Positions 48,657 to 58,459 of a stretch of 64,000 nucleotides of DNA are shown here, piece after piece (position 1 is the first letter of the stretch; each line of letters opens with the position of its first letter). Location: the NCBI GenBank assembly GCA_903909605.1, contig CAIVWH010000001.1, forward strand, positions 62,001 through 126,000, given 5' to 3'. The notes under the pieces were generated by a model. It was not told where the DNA came from, searched no databases, and worked only from the letters and a program-made list of their open reading frames with translations. Source of the stretch: an uncultured Micrococcales bacterium. GTDB lineage: Bacteria; Actinomycetota; Actinomycetes; Actinomycetales; Microbacteriaceae. A program made the position numbers and the translations under genes.

Positions 48657-50071
48657 TAACCGACCGCTCCTTCCATCTGCATCTGAATGAGCTTGTTTAG
48701 CTCAAGCGCATATTCCATCGGAAGTTCTTTGGCGATTGGCTCGATGAAGCCGCGCACGATCATCGCCATGGCTTCGTCTTCGGGCATGCCGCGCGACATC
48801 AGGTAGAAAAGTTGCTCGTCGCTCACGCGCGAGACTGTTGCCTCATGGCCCATGGTGACGTCGTCTTCGCGAACGTCTACTGCGGGGTATGTGTCGCTTC
48901 GCGAAATTGTGTCGACCAGCAGCGCATCGCAGCGTACGGTATTCGCGCTGTGGTGTGCACCAGGGTTCACGCGAATCTCGCCGCGGTATGAAGAGCGTCC
49001 GCCACCGCGGGCAATCGACTTCGAAACAATCGAAGACGAAGTGTGTGGCGCGAGGTGAATCATCTTGGCGCCAGCATCCTGGTGCTGGCCAGGGCCAGCG
49101 AATGCTACCGAAAGAGTTTCGCCGCGTGCGTGCTCGCCAGCCAGGATGATCGCCGGATACTTCATGGTGACCTTAGAGCCGATGTTGCCATCCACCCACT
49201 CCATGGTTGCGCCCTCGTGTGCAATGGCACGCTTGGTCACCAGGTTGTAGACGTTGGTCGACCAGTTCTGAATCGTGGTGTAGCGAACGCGAGCGTTCTT
49301 CTTCACGATGATCTCGACAACCGCCGAGTGCAGCGAGTCACTCTGGTAGATCGGCGCGGTGCAACCCTCGATGTAGTGCACGTATGAGCCCTCGTCGGCG
49401 ATGATCAGGGTGCGCTCGAACTGACCCATGTTCTCGGTGTTGATGCGGAAGTAGGCCTGAAGCGGAATCTCAACGTGAACGCCCTTCGGCACATAAACGA
49501 ATGAACCGCCCGACCAAACGGCAGTGTTCAGGGCCGCGAACTTGTTGTCGCCGGCAGGAATCACGGTGCCGAAGTACTCCTGAAAAATCTCAGGGTGCTC
49601 CTTGAGCGCGGTGTCGGTGTCTAGGAAGATGACACCCTGCTTCTCGAGCTCTTCGTGAATCTGGTGGTAGACCACCTCGGACTCGTATTGCGCGGCAACG
49701 CCGGCGACCAGTCGCGAGCGTTCAGCCTCTGGAATGCCGAGTCGCTCGTAGGTGTTGCGGATGTCCTCTGGCAGGTCTTCCCAGCTCTGGGCCTGCTTTT
49801 CGGTTGAACGAACGAAGTACTTGATGTTGTCGAAATCAATGCCGCTGAGGTCTGCGCCCCAGGATGGCATCGGCTTGCGTTGGAAGAAGTTGTAGCCCTT
49901 TAGGCGGGTCTCGAGCATCCAGTCTGGCTCGCTCTTTTTGCCCGAAATGTCTTTGACGACATCCTCATTGATTCCGCGCTTGGCCGAGGCTCCGGCTGCA
50001 TCGGCGTCAGACCAGCCGAATTCGTAAACACCAAGGGAGTCGAGTTCAGAACGGTCAACGGTGTCGGACAT
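48656..50071 (-). CDS. sufB: Fe-S cluster assembly protein SufB
   Basis: Main scaffold on which Fe-S clusters are built, 471 residues. Contains [11 protein letters not shown] at the N-terminus, [55 protein letters not shown] and the terminal [49 protein letters not shown]. The start is ATG 50071 ([12 protein letters not shown]) with AAGGAG 7-8 nt upstream; the frame from 50233 extends into the divergent ctaA promoter and is rejected. Head of sufB-sufD-ferredoxin-sufC-sufT. No sufR, sufS or sufU adjoins it. Confidence 0.96.
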   Translation of the reverse strand: MSDTVDRSELDSLGVYEFGWSDADAAGASAKRGINEDVVKDISGKKSEPDWMLETRLKGYNFFQRKPMPSWGADLSGIDFDNIKYFVRSTEKQAQSWEDLPEDIRNTYERLGIPEAERSRLVAGVAAQYESEVVYHQIHEELEKQGVIFLDTDTALKEHPEIFQEYFGTVIPAGDNKFAALNTAVWSGGSFVYVPKGVHVEIPLQAYFRINTENMGQFERTLIIADEGSYVHYIEGCTAPIYQSDSLHSAVVEIIVKKNARVRYTTIQNWSTNVYNLVTKRAIAHEGATMEWVDGNIGSKVTMKYPAIILAGEHARGETLSVAFAGPGQHQDAGAKMIHLAPHTSSSIVSKSIARGGGRSSYRGEIRVNPGAHHSANTVRCDALLVDTISRSDTYPAVDVREDDVTMGHEATVSRVSDEQLFYLMSRGMPEDEAMAMIVRGFIEPIAKELPMEYALELNKLIQMQMEGAVG

Positions 50072-50260
50072 GCCGAAATCTCCTTCTTGAGCGCGAATAT
50101 CATTTCGGCCCACTGATGAAACTCGATGCGGGCGGCCATAATTCCCAAAAGTTGAGGTTAGGGGCGCCTTTGCGGTGTGCGAAACTAGGAAACCTAGGCA
50201 ATCGCGAACGGCCTCAAGTCTAACCTTGGCCATCAGCCCTGACTAGCCCCGAAAGGCCCC
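50072..50260. promoter_or_regulatory. Divergent sufB / ctaA control region
   Basis: 189 bp with no gene. It holds the sufB ribosome site, the inverted repeat CTAGG-AAA-CCTAG near 50185-50197 and a TAACCT box at 50221-50226 pointing toward ctaA, about 35 nt before it. No clear sufB promoter or SufR-type operator was found. Confidence 0.4.
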
Positions 50261-51157
50261 ATGTCACTGTTTCAGTCTCTGATTTCAAAGCCAAGCCGAA
50301 GAACTCTTCGTGGGTATGCGCTTGCGAATCTAATTGCTCAGATCCTGATCGTGGTCACGGGTGGAGTCGTTCGTTTGACTAGCTCGGGGCTTGGCTGCCC
50401 GACTTGGCCAAAATGCACCGATTCTTCGCTTGTCACGGTACCGGCCCAGGGCATCCACGGAATTATCGAATTTGCCAACCGGACGCTCACCGGAGCCCTG
50501 GTAATCATCGCCGGACTGGTCTTTTTGGCTGCGATGCGCCGGCCAAAGCCCGAGCGAACCGGCTTGGTTTGGCCGGCAGCTGTGATCGTGGGCGGCATCT
50601 TCGTGCAAGCGGTCGTTGGCGGGGTCAGCGTCTGGTTCAAATTGAACCCTTGGATTGTCGCAGCGCACTTTTTGATTTCTGCAGCATTGATTGTTGTGGC
50701 AACAGTTTTGTATTGGCGCAGCCTTGCGACCGCGCACGAGCCAGTGCCACCGCTGGTCTATTCGCTCGCACCGTGGATTTTCATCGTCGGTGTCATCACT
50801 GTTTTGATGGGCGTGCTGGTTACCGGGGCTGGGCCTCATGCCGGAGATTTGGGCACACCTCGCAACGGACTTCCGCTAGAGATCATCGAACACGTGCACT
50901 CCTACCCCGCCTATGCGCTGCTTGCGCTGGCACTGATGCAACTTGTCACGGTTCGACAGGCAGCCGCTGGCTCGCTGAGAAATCTGAAGCGAGTCACCTG
51001 GTTGCTGTTGGCAGCGATTTCCGCACAGGCAACCATCGGAATCATCCAGGCTCGCACCGGAGTGCCGGCGACGCTGGTCGCGCTGCACATGTTTGGTGCA
51101 TCGATTCTGATCAGTTTGCTGACAGCAAACTTTTTAGCCATTCGCGGTAAGCGCTGA
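50261..51157 (+). CDS. ctaA: Haem A synthase (COX15/CtaA family)
   Basis: Converts haem O to haem A for the aa3 oxidase. 298 residues, eight helices in two four-helix halves. Haem-binding His and family motifs are GGVVRLTSSGLGCPTWPKC (about 29-47), EFANRTLTG, VAAHFLISAAL, VTGAGPHAG, EIIEHVHSYPAYALL and LHMFGASILI. The Cys of GCPTWPKC is conserved. The ATG has GAAAGG 4-5 nt upstream. The photolyase gene starts 2 nt after its stop. CtaB (haem O synthase) is just downstream on the other strand. Confidence 0.96.
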   Translation: MSLFQSLISKPSRRTLRGYALANLIAQILIVVTGGVVRLTSSGLGCPTWPKCTDSSLVTVPAQGIHGIIEFANRTLTGALVIIAGLVFLAAMRRPKPERTGLVWPAAVIVGGIFVQAVVGGVSVWFKLNPWIVAAHFLISAALIVVATVLYWRSLATAHEPVPPLVYSLAPWIFIVGVITVLMGVLVTGAGPHAGDLGTPRNGLPLEIIEHVHSYPAYALLALALMQLVTVRQAAAGSLRNLKRVTWLLLAAISAQATIGIIQARTGVPATLVALHMFGASILISLLTANFLAIRGKR

Positions 51158-51159
51158 GA

Positions 51160-52533
51160 ATGGCCACCGCTGCGTTCTGGTTTCGACGTGACCTGCGCCT
51201 GATCAACAACCTTGCGCTCTTCGAGGCATTCGAGAGTAGTGCCGAAAAAAGCGTTGCACCGATTTACCTGATTGATCGAAGCGAATTTGATGCGCTCAGC
51301 TCCATTCGTGCACATTCACTCTTGGCCTCTATCGAATCGCTTCGCGACAGTATTGGCGAGGCGCTCAGCATCCGTGTTGTCGATAGCGGCGACGAATACG
51401 TTCGTGAACTGGTTCGGCTGGTGAAGTCACTTGGCGTGAGCGAATTACTCGCCACCCGGATGTTCGACCCGCACGGCATCGCGCAGCAAAACGCCGTGGG
51501 GCTGGCACTCGGCGATGCGGGCATCTACCTGCGCTTGGTTGGCTCCAACTACGCGGTGCAGCCTGGCACAGTGCTCAAGGGTGACGGCACGCCCTATCGG
51601 GTTTACACGCCTTTCTATCGAGCCTGGCTCACACAGAATTGGCAGCAGCAGGTTGCCATTCCCAAAGCCGCCAAATGGCACAAGGCTGCCGACTCAGACC
51701 TGTTGCCGGTTGCAGGCGAACCGGCGCCTTTCAAGATTCGCGCCGGCGAGGCCTTTGCCGCAGAGACCTTTGCAAAGTTCAAGCGGCGCGCACTGCACAG
51801 CTACGACGAGCAGCGCAACCGTGCAGATCTCAGTGGCACCTCTCACCTGTCACACGCGTTGGCTCACGGAGAAATTCATCCGATCACGTTGCTTTCGCAG
51901 CTCGGCGAAAGCCCGGGCGAAGTTGTCTTCGCCAAGGAGCTCGCCTGGCGCGAGTTCTACGCCGACGTTCTGTTCTGGAACCCCGAATCGCTGAATGACT
52001 ACTACGAACCTCGCTTCGCTCGCATGCGATACGACACTGGCGCACTTGCCCAAACCCGGTTGCAAGCCTGGAAAGAAGGTAAGACCGGTTATCCGATGGT
52101 TGATGCGGGTATGCGCCAACTGGCAACAATCGGATGGATGCACAATCGTGTGCGCATGATCGTCGCGTCGTTCCTAGTCAAAGACCTTCACCTCGAGTGG
52201 CAGGAAGGCGCTAGACATTTCGAAACTCTGCTAACCGATTTCGATCCGGCATCAAACGCACACGGTTGGCAGTGGACTGCAGGTAGCGGAACAGATGCCT
52301 CTCCCTACTATCGAGTTTTCAATCCTGTGATGCAGGGTTATAAGTTCGATCCGAACGGCGACTACGTTCGCAAATACATTCCCGAGTTGCGCCACATTGA
52401 TGGCGCGGATGTTCACGAACCTTGGAACCTAGTCCACGGCTATTTGCAGGGTTATGCCGAGCGAATCGTGGATCACGCTGCCGAGCGCGAGGAATCGCTT
52501 GCGCGTTTGGAAGAAATAAAAGTTCGCGACTAG
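51160..52533 (+). CDS. phr: Deoxyribodipyrimidine photolyase (class I)
   Basis: Light-driven repair of UV cyclobutane pyrimidine dimers using FAD. 457 residues: N-terminal antenna domain starting [16 protein letters not shown], and the FAD domain with [52 protein letters not shown] and [30 protein letters not shown], all diagnostic. It is 2 nt after ctaA and shares its transcript. A plausible fit for sunlit surface water. The cofactor in the antenna domain cannot be told. Convergent with ctaB by 4 nt. Confidence 0.95.
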   Translation: MATAAFWFRRDLRLINNLALFEAFESSAEKSVAPIYLIDRSEFDALSSIRAHSLLASIESLRDSIGEALSIRVVDSGDEYVRELVRLVKSLGVSELLATRMFDPHGIAQQNAVGLALGDAGIYLRLVGSNYAVQPGTVLKGDGTPYRVYTPFYRAWLTQNWQQQVAIPKAAKWHKAADSDLLPVAGEPAPFKIRAGEAFAAETFAKFKRRALHSYDEQRNRADLSGTSHLSHALAHGEIHPITLLSQLGESPGEVVFAKELAWREFYADVLFWNPESLNDYYEPRFARMRYDTGALAQTRLQAWKEGKTGYPMVDAGMRQLATIGWMHNRVRMIVASFLVKDLHLEWQEGARHFETLLTDFDPASNAHGWQWTAGSGTDASPYYRVFNPVMQGYKFDPNGDYVRKYIPELRHIDGADVHEPWNLVHGYLQGYAERIVDHAAEREESLARLEEIKVRD

Positions 52534-53417
52534 AAGTGCAGCAGCGGGTCAACCGCTACGGCCACGAACAACAGAGTCAGATAGCTGATTGACCCGTGGA
52601 ACAGTCGCATCGGGTTTTTTACCTCGGCGGCATGGCGCTGGGCGTAAAGGCGATATGCCTCGACGACGAACCAGACTCCGGTGGCAACGGCCACGCCGGT
52701 GTAAAGCCAACCCATGTGACCAAGTGGAATCAAAAGCAGACTCGAAACCACCATCGCCCAGGTGTAGAGCACAATCTGAACGGCGACGACCTCGTTTGAA
52801 CGCACCACCGGCAGCATCGGAACGCCGGCCGCCTTGTAGTCCTCTCGGTACTTCATTGACAGGGGCCAGTAGTGCGGCGGGGTCCAGAGGAAGATCACCA
52901 GGAAGAGCATCCAGGCGGCGCCGCTGAGCGACCCGGTTACAGCAGCCCAACCAATCAAAACCGGCATTGCCCCCGCGGCCCCACCCCAGACGATGTTTTG
53001 TGGCGTGCGCCGCTTGAGCAGAAGGGTGTAGATAAAAACGTAGAACAGGATGGCCGCCAGCGACAGCAGGGCTGCCAGCCAGTTGACGACTAGGCCGAGC
53101 CACAGCACCGAGGCGATTCCGATCACCCAGGCAAAGACATAAGCCTCGAGCTTGCTGAGTTCGCCGGTGACCAGTGGGCGATTTTTGGTGCGGCCCATGA
53201 TTTTGTCGATGTCGGCATCGATGTAGCAGTTGAATGCGTTTGCCGAGCCCGCGCTCAGGGTGCCGCCAATCAGGGTGGCCACGACCAACCAAAGGTTAGG
53301 CAGGCCGCGCTGGGCCAAAATCATGGTTGGAACGGTGGTGATGAGCAGCAATTCGATAACTCGAGGCTTGGTTAGGGCAACATATGCCCTGAATTTGCCG
53401 GTTTTTGGGGTGCTCAT
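52530..53417 (-). CDS. ctaB: Protohaem IX farnesyltransferase (haem O synthase)
   Basis: Adds farnesyl to haem B to make haem O. 295 residues, about nine helices of the UbiA fold. First Asp-rich motif [23 protein letters not shown] (about 63-85) and second region [17 protein letters not shown] (about 188-204). The ATG at 53417 has a TAGACT box 8 nt upstream and no good ribosome site. Divergent from tkt, the same ctaB-tkt order as in mycobacteria. Confidence 0.96.
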   Translation of the reverse strand: MSTPKTGKFRAYVALTKPRVIELLLITTVPTMILAQRGLPNLWLVVATLIGGTLSAGSANAFNCYIDADIDKIMGRTKNRPLVTGELSKLEAYVFAWVIGIASVLWLGLVVNWLAALLSLAAILFYVFIYTLLLKRRTPQNIVWGGAAGAMPVLIGWAAVTGSLSGAAWMLFLVIFLWTPPHYWPLSMKYREDYKAAGVPMLPVVRSNEVVAVQIVLYTWAMVVSSLLLIPLGHMGWLYTGVAVATGVWFVVEAYRLYAQRHAAEVKNPMRLFHGSISYLTLLFVAVAVDPLLHF

Positions 53418-53425
53418 CTCGGTTA

Positions 53426-53431
53426 AGTCTA
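53426..53431 (-). promoter_or_regulatory. -10 box of ctaB, possibly leaderless
   Basis: TAGACT on the minus strand, 8 nt before the ctaB ATG. This is one or two nt more than in the other leaderless genes. Confidence 0.4.
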
Positions 53432-53478
53432 AGCGAACTAGCAGCCACGTTATTCCTGAGTGAATGCACCGCGAAGCC

Positions 53479-53484
53479 TAGAAT
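53479..53484 (+). promoter_or_regulatory. Possible -10 box of the tkt operon
   Basis: TAGAAT, about 93 nt before the tkt start. No convincing -35 box. It would give a leader of about 85 nt. Confidence 0.3.
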
Positions 53485-53565
53485 TGGAGGCAGAGCGGTT
53501 CGGCAGCCATAAGCCAGGTGAACTCGCAGCGGTGAAGATGCCGATTCTCAAACGATCCCCATAAT

Positions 53566-53578
53566 AAGGAGCCTCCTT
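53566..53578 (+). promoter_or_regulatory. tkt ribosome site inside a self-complementary element
   Basis: AAGGA (53566-53570), GCC, TCCTT (53574-53578). The Shine-Dalgarno AAGGAG can pair with bases reaching into the TTG start at 53577, so a 5-bp hairpin could hide it. Confidence 0.45.
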
Positions 53579-55673
53579 GTCATCACTGGTCTGGACTGAA
53601 CTCGATTCGAAGGCAGTAGACACCGCCCGCGTATTGGCGGCCGATGCGGTCGAGAAGGTCGGCAACGGGCATCCGGGAACCGCAATTTCACTTGCCCCTG
53701 TGGCCTACCTGTTGTTCAACAAGGTCATGCGTCACGACCCGAAGGACGAGCACTGGCTCGGCCGCGACCGTTTCATTCTTTCGGTCGGTCACTCATCGCT
53801 CACTCTTTACAACCAGCTCTACCTGCACGGTTATGGCCTCGAGCTCGACGACCTGAAGGCGCTTCGAACCTGGGGCTCGCTTACCCCTGGTCACCCCGAG
53901 TATGGCCACACCAAGGGCGTAGAGATCACGACCGGCCCACTTGGTCAGGGTCTTGCCTCTGCCACCGGCTTTGCTTACGCCGCGCGCTTTGAGCGCGGCC
54001 TATTCGACAAGGATGCACCCGCCGGCAGCTCGCCGTTCGATCACTTCGTCTACGTCATCTGCGGCGATGGAGACATGCAGGAGGGCGTGACCGCTGAGGC
54101 TGCTTCGCTTGCCGGTCACCAGCAGCTCGGCAATCTGATTGCGATCTACGACTCGAACCAGATTTCGATCGAGGATGACACCAATATCTCGTTCACCGAA
54201 TCGGTGCGCGACCGTTACGAGGCGTACGGTTGGCAGGTTCAGACTGTCGACTGGAAGAAAACCGGCAATTACGTCGAGGACGTTCACGAGCTTTATAACG
54301 CGATTCAAGTCGCAAAGGCTGAGACCGAAAAGCCTTCGCTTATTATTTTGCGCACCATCATCGGTTGGCCTTCGCCAAAGAAGCAGAACAGCGGAAAAAT
54401 CCACGGTTCTGCACTCGGTGCCGAGGAACTTGCCGGTTTGAAGACCGCTCTGGGCTTCGACCCAGCCAAGACATTCGATGTCGCGCCTGAGGTTATTGCG
54501 CACACTCGCGGTTACGCAGAGCACGCAGCCGAGGTCCGTTCTGCCTGGACCACCAAGTTCGACAGCTGGGCTGCCGCGCATCCAGAGCAGAAGAAGGTGC
54601 TCGACCGCATCAGTGCAGGGCACGCGCCAGCAGAGCTCGAGGCTGCGCTGCCTAAGTTCGACGGTGGCACCGAGGTTTCGACCCGTGCCGCTTCGGGTAA
54701 GGTCATCAACGCCATTGCTGCCGTAATGCCAGAGCTTTGGGGTGGTTCGGCAGACCTAGCCGAGTCAAACCTGACCACCATCAACGACGCCAAGTCTTTC
54801 GTGCCGACCAAGTGGTCAACCCACGAGTGGAGCGGTGACCAGTATGGTCGCGTGCTGCACTTTGGAATTCGCGAGCACGCAATGGGTGCGATTCTCAACG
54901 GCATCGTGCTGCACGGAAAGACTCGCGCTTTCGGCGGCACCTTCTTGATCTTCAGCGATTACATGCGTCCTGCGGTTCGCCTGGCAGCCCTGATGAAGGT
55001 GCCGAGCATTTTTGTCTGGACTCACGACTCGGTGGCACTCGGCGAAGATGGCCCAACCCACCAGCCAATCGAACAGCTCGCAACTCTGCGCGCGATTCCT
55101 GGTCTCGACATGGTTCGCCCAGGCGATGCAAACGAAACCGCGTACGCGTGGAAGACCATCCTGGAGCGTCGTCAAGGGCCAGCTGGCATTGCACTCACCC
55201 GTCAGAACATTCCGGTTGTCAAGCGCGGCGAGGCAGATTCAACCGGTGCAGTATTCGCCGGTGCAGAGAACACTTCGAAGGGTGCATACACCCTGGTCGA
55301 CGCAGCAAACGGCAAACCAGAATTGATTCTGATCGCAACAGGTTCAGAGGTTCAGCTTGCGGTTGCCGCTCGCGAAACTCTCGAGGCCGCAGGCATCGCG
55401 ACTCGCGTCGTTTCTGCACCATGTGTCGAGTGGTTCGACGAGCAGAGCGAAAGCTACCGCGAGTCGGTGTTGCCAGCATCGGTGAAGGCTCGCGTCTCGG
55501 TTGAGGCAGGTCTGGCACTGGGTTGGAGCAAGTACGTTGGCCCGTTCGGTCGCAGCGTCTCAATCGAACACTTCGGCGCATCTGCCGACTACAAGACTCT
55601 GTTCCACGAATTCGGCATGACGACTGAACACGTGGTTGCCGCCGCTCACGAATCAATCAAGGCTGCTCGCTAA
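53577..55673 (+). CDS. tkt: Transketolase
   Basis: Moves two-carbon units between sugar phosphates in the non-oxidative pentose phosphate pathway, using thiamine diphosphate. 698 residues. Landmarks: [34 protein letters not shown], the ThDP motif [17 protein letters not shown] (about 161-177), [14 protein letters not shown] with catalytic Glu, [14 protein letters not shown] and [22 protein letters not shown] start with AAGGAG 5 nt upstream. First gene of tkt-tal-pgi-zwf-opcA-pgl. Confidence 0.97.
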   Translation: MSSLVWTELDSKAVDTARVLAADAVEKVGNGHPGTAISLAPVAYLLFNKVMRHDPKDEHWLGRDRFILSVGHSSLTLYNQLYLHGYGLELDDLKALRTWGSLTPGHPEYGHTKGVEITTGPLGQGLASATGFAYAARFERGLFDKDAPAGSSPFDHFVYVICGDGDMQEGVTAEAASLAGHQQLGNLIAIYDSNQISIEDDTNISFTESVRDRYEAYGWQVQTVDWKKTGNYVEDVHELYNAIQVAKAETEKPSLIILRTIIGWPSPKKQNSGKIHGSALGAEELAGLKTALGFDPAKTFDVAPEVIAHTRGYAEHAAEVRSAWTTKFDSWAAAHPEQKKVLDRISAGHAPAELEAALPKFDGGTEVSTRAASGKVINAIAAVMPELWGGSADLAESNLTTINDAKSFVPTKWSTHEWSGDQYGRVLHFGIREHAMGAILNGIVLHGKTRAFGGTFLIFSDYMRPAVRLAALMKVPSIFVWTHDSVALGEDGPTHQPIEQLATLRAIPGLDMVRPGDANETAYAWKTILERRQGPAGIALTRQNIPVVKRGEADSTGAVFAGAENTSKGAYTLVDAANGKPELILIATGSEVQLAVAARETLEAAGIATRVVSAPCVEWFDEQSESYRESVLPASVKARVSVEAGLALGWSKYVGPFGRSVSIEHFGASADYKTLFHEFGMTTEHVVAAAHESIKAAR

Positions 55674-55698
55674 TCGCGGCGCAGAAGTTAGGACAGCA

Positions 55699-56805
55699 AT
55701 GAACTCTCCACTGGCACAGCTCGCAGCAAACGGCGTGAGCATCTGGCTCGACGACCTATCGCGCACTCGCATTCGCTCGGGTCAGCTCGAGCAGCTCATC
55801 ACCACTCGATCGGTTTGCGGTGTCACCACTAACCCGACCATCTTCGCCGGTGCCCTGTCTAAGGGTGAGGGCTACGGCGACCAGGTTGCCGAGCTCGCTG
55901 CCGGCGGCGCCGATGCGGCCAAAGCCGTTTTCGAAATCACCACCCAGGATGTCGCCGAGGCATGTGACATCTTCAAGGGCGTCTACGCGCACTCGCACGG
56001 TTTCGACGGCCGCGTCTCGATCGAGGTCGAGCCGGGTCTCGCCCACGACACCGAAGGAACTGTTGCTCAGGCGAAGCAGCTTTACGCCAAGGTCAACCGC
56101 GAAAACGTGATGATCAAGATTCCTGCGACCAAGGCTGGGCTTGCCGCTATCACCGCCGTCATCGCTGAGGGCATCTCGGTGAACGTGACCCTGATCTTCT
56201 CGCTTCAGCGCTACCGCGAGGTAATCGCCGCCTACATCGCAGGTATCGAGCAGGCGGCCGCAAAGGGCCACGACCTACGCAAGATTCACTCGGTGGCTTC
56301 GTTCTTCGTTTCGCGCGTTGACACCGAGATCGACAAGCGTCTGGTTGCCATCGGCACAGCCGAGGCACTCGCGCTCAAGAGCAAGGCCGCACTCGCAAAC
56401 GCACGCCTGGCCTACCAGGTCTTCGAGCAGGACTTCGACAACGCACGCTGGTCGGCACTGGCCGCGGGCGGCGCAAACGTGCAGCGCCCACTGATGGCTT
56501 CGACCGGAGTCAAGGCCCCGAACCTGTCAGACACCCTTTATGTCACAGAGCTGGTTGCCAAGCAGCTGGTCAACACCATGCCTGAGAAGACCATGGAGGC
56601 GGTATTCGATCACGGAGTCATTCCGGCCGATTCGATCACCGGCCACTACGCGCAGGCTAAGTCGGTTCTCGATGACCTTGCGGCAGTTGGCGTTAGCTAC
56701 GACGATGTCACCGAACTTCTCGAGACCGAGGGTGTCGAAAAGTTCATCGTCTCGTGGAACGAACTTCTCGAATCGGTCACCGCTGCCCTTTCCGCAGCCA
56801 AGTAA
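55699..56805 (+). CDS. tal: Transaldolase
   Basis: Transfers dihydroxyacetone units between sugar phosphates. 368 residues, the long actinobacterial type. [28 protein letters not shown] (about 45-57), [17 protein letters not shown], Schiff-base Lys in [12 protein letters not shown] (about 140) and [16 protein letters not shown] are visible. The start is ATG 55699 with AGGA 6 nt upstream; the frame from 55636 lies inside tkt and is rejected. 25 nt after the tkt stop. Confidence 0.97.
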   Translation: MNSPLAQLAANGVSIWLDDLSRTRIRSGQLEQLITTRSVCGVTTNPTIFAGALSKGEGYGDQVAELAAGGADAAKAVFEITTQDVAEACDIFKGVYAHSHGFDGRVSIEVEPGLAHDTEGTVAQAKQLYAKVNRENVMIKIPATKAGLAAITAVIAEGISVNVTLIFSLQRYREVIAAYIAGIEQAAAKGHDLRKIHSVASFFVSRVDTEIDKRLVAIGTAEALALKSKAALANARLAYQVFEQDFDNARWSALAAGGANVQRPLMASTGVKAPNLSDTLYVTELVAKQLVNTMPEKTMEAVFDHGVIPADSITGHYAQAKSVLDDLAAVGVSYDDVTELLETEGVEKFIVSWNELLESVTAALSAAK

Positions 56806-56826
56806 TTTCAAAACAGAAAGCACGAA

Positions 56827-58428
56827 ATGTCACTCAAAGTAGTAGCCGGCGGTTCTGCTGCCTCGGCCGTTGCAAGCAAAGTTCCGCAGCTGATTGCCGA
56901 CAAGGTCGCCAGCCGCATCCACGCCAAAGACTTCACACTCTGGGGCAAGGATGCCGAAGCCGAGTCATCGATTCGACTCGGTTGGGTTAAAGCTGCGTTT
57001 GTGAGTGAGGCGCTGGTCGAGCGCATCCTGGCTCTTCGAGACGAGTTTGCGGCTAAGGGAGTCGATCGCTTCGTGCTATGTGGCATGGGTGGTTCTTCGC
57101 TGGCCCCTGAGGTTATTACCCGCACCGCCGGTGTCGACCTCGTGGTTCTAGACTCGACCAACGCCGATCAGGTCGGTCACGCCGTGAACTCTCACATCGA
57201 AAGAACCGCGATTGTCGTGTCGTCGAAGTCTGGCTCGACTGTCGAGACCGATTCACAAAAGCGTGTCTTCGAGCAGGCATTCGAACAGGCCGGCATCGAC
57301 AAGCGCGATCGCATCGTGATTGTCACCGACCCGGGTTCACCAATGGAGAAGGCCGCAACCGAGGATGGCTACCGGATTTTCAACGCAGACCCAAACGTTG
57401 GCGGTCGCTACTCGGCACTCACCGCATTCGGCCTGGTTCCGTCGGGACTCGCCGGCGTCGACATCAAGCAGCTGCTTGCAGACGCTCAGTCGGTTGCAAA
57501 CCTCTTGGCTAGCGACGATGAGCAGAACCCTGCCCTGATTTTGGGAGCGGCGCTGGGGGCTACCCCAGGCGAATACGGCATGCGCGACAAGATCGGCATC
57601 GTCACCGAAGACAGCCCAATCGTTGGTTTCGGCGACTGGGCCGAGCAGCTGATTGCCGAGTCGACCGGAAAGCTCGGCAAGGGAATCTTGCCTGTGGTGC
57701 TCACTCCTGAGGCCGCCGAACTGCACAGCGGACTTGCCGACCTACTCGCAGTGCGACTGGTTGCAGATGCAACCACCGTGCGCGGCGATGAGGTTGCCGT
57801 TTCGGGATCGCTCGGCGCACAGTTTGTGCTCTGGGAATATGCCACCGCAATCGCCTCACGTTTGATTGGTATCAACCCGTTTGATCAGCCAGATGTCGAG
57901 TCGGCAAAGATCGCGGCTCGAGCGATGCTCACCTCGCGCGAGCCGGTAGCGGCTCCAGCGTTCACATCTGGTGACATCCAGGTTCGTTCGCTCGGCCTAT
58001 CGCTCGATGGCGCGCACGACGTGACGTCGGCGCTCGCATCGCTGCTCAAGGCTCTCGACACCGACAACGGTTACATTTCGGTGCAGGCATACCTCGACCG
58101 CACCTCTGTTGCCGAGGCTGCCGACCTGCGCGACCTGCTCGCCACCAAGTCGCGTCGCCCGGTGACCTTTGGTTGGGCACCTAGGTTTTTGCACTCGACC
58201 GGCCAGTATCACAAGGGTGGCCCGGCACAGGGCGTCTACCTGCAGATCGTCAGCGCAGCCAAACACGACATCGCGGTTCCTGGTCGCGACTTCACTTTTG
58301 CCGAGCTCATTGCCTCGCAGGCAGCCGGCGACGCCAAGGTGCTTGCCGAACACGGTCGCCCAGTTTTGACGCTGACCATGTCGGATGCCGCCGCCGGCAT
58401 CCAAGCAATCAAGGCAGCACTCGCCTAG
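56827..58428 (+). CDS. pgi: Glucose-6-phosphate isomerase
   Basis: Interconverts glucose 6-phosphate and fructose 6-phosphate. 533 residues. Two SIS domains: FVLCGMGGSSLAPEV (about 79-93), VVSSKSGSTVETDSQ (about 131-145), FNADPNVGGRYSALTAFGLVP (about 181-201), and GDWAEQLIAESTGKLGKGILPV. This is the actinobacterial form found in pentose phosphate operons. The ATG is 21 nt after the tal stop with AGAAAG upstream. Confidence 0.93.
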   Translation: MSLKVVAGGSAASAVASKVPQLIADKVASRIHAKDFTLWGKDAEAESSIRLGWVKAAFVSEALVERILALRDEFAAKGVDRFVLCGMGGSSLAPEVITRTAGVDLVVLDSTNADQVGHAVNSHIERTAIVVSSKSGSTVETDSQKRVFEQAFEQAGIDKRDRIVIVTDPGSPMEKAATEDGYRIFNADPNVGGRYSALTAFGLVPSGLAGVDIKQLLADAQSVANLLASDDEQNPALILGAALGATPGEYGMRDKIGIVTEDSPIVGFGDWAEQLIAESTGKLGKGILPVVLTPEAAELHSGLADLLAVRLVADATTVRGDEVAVSGSLGAQFVLWEYATAIASRLIGINPFDQPDVESAKIAARAMLTSREPVAAPAFTSGDIQVRSLGLSLDGAHDVTSALASLLKALDTDNGYISVQAYLDRTSVAEAADLRDLLATKSRRPVTFGWAPRFLHSTGQYHKGGPAQGVYLQIVSAAKHDIAVPGRDFTFAELIASQAAGDAKVLAEHGRPVLTLTMSDAAAGIQAIKAALA

Positions 58429-58459
58429 TCGAGCAGAATTAGAGAAATAGAAAGCAGTA

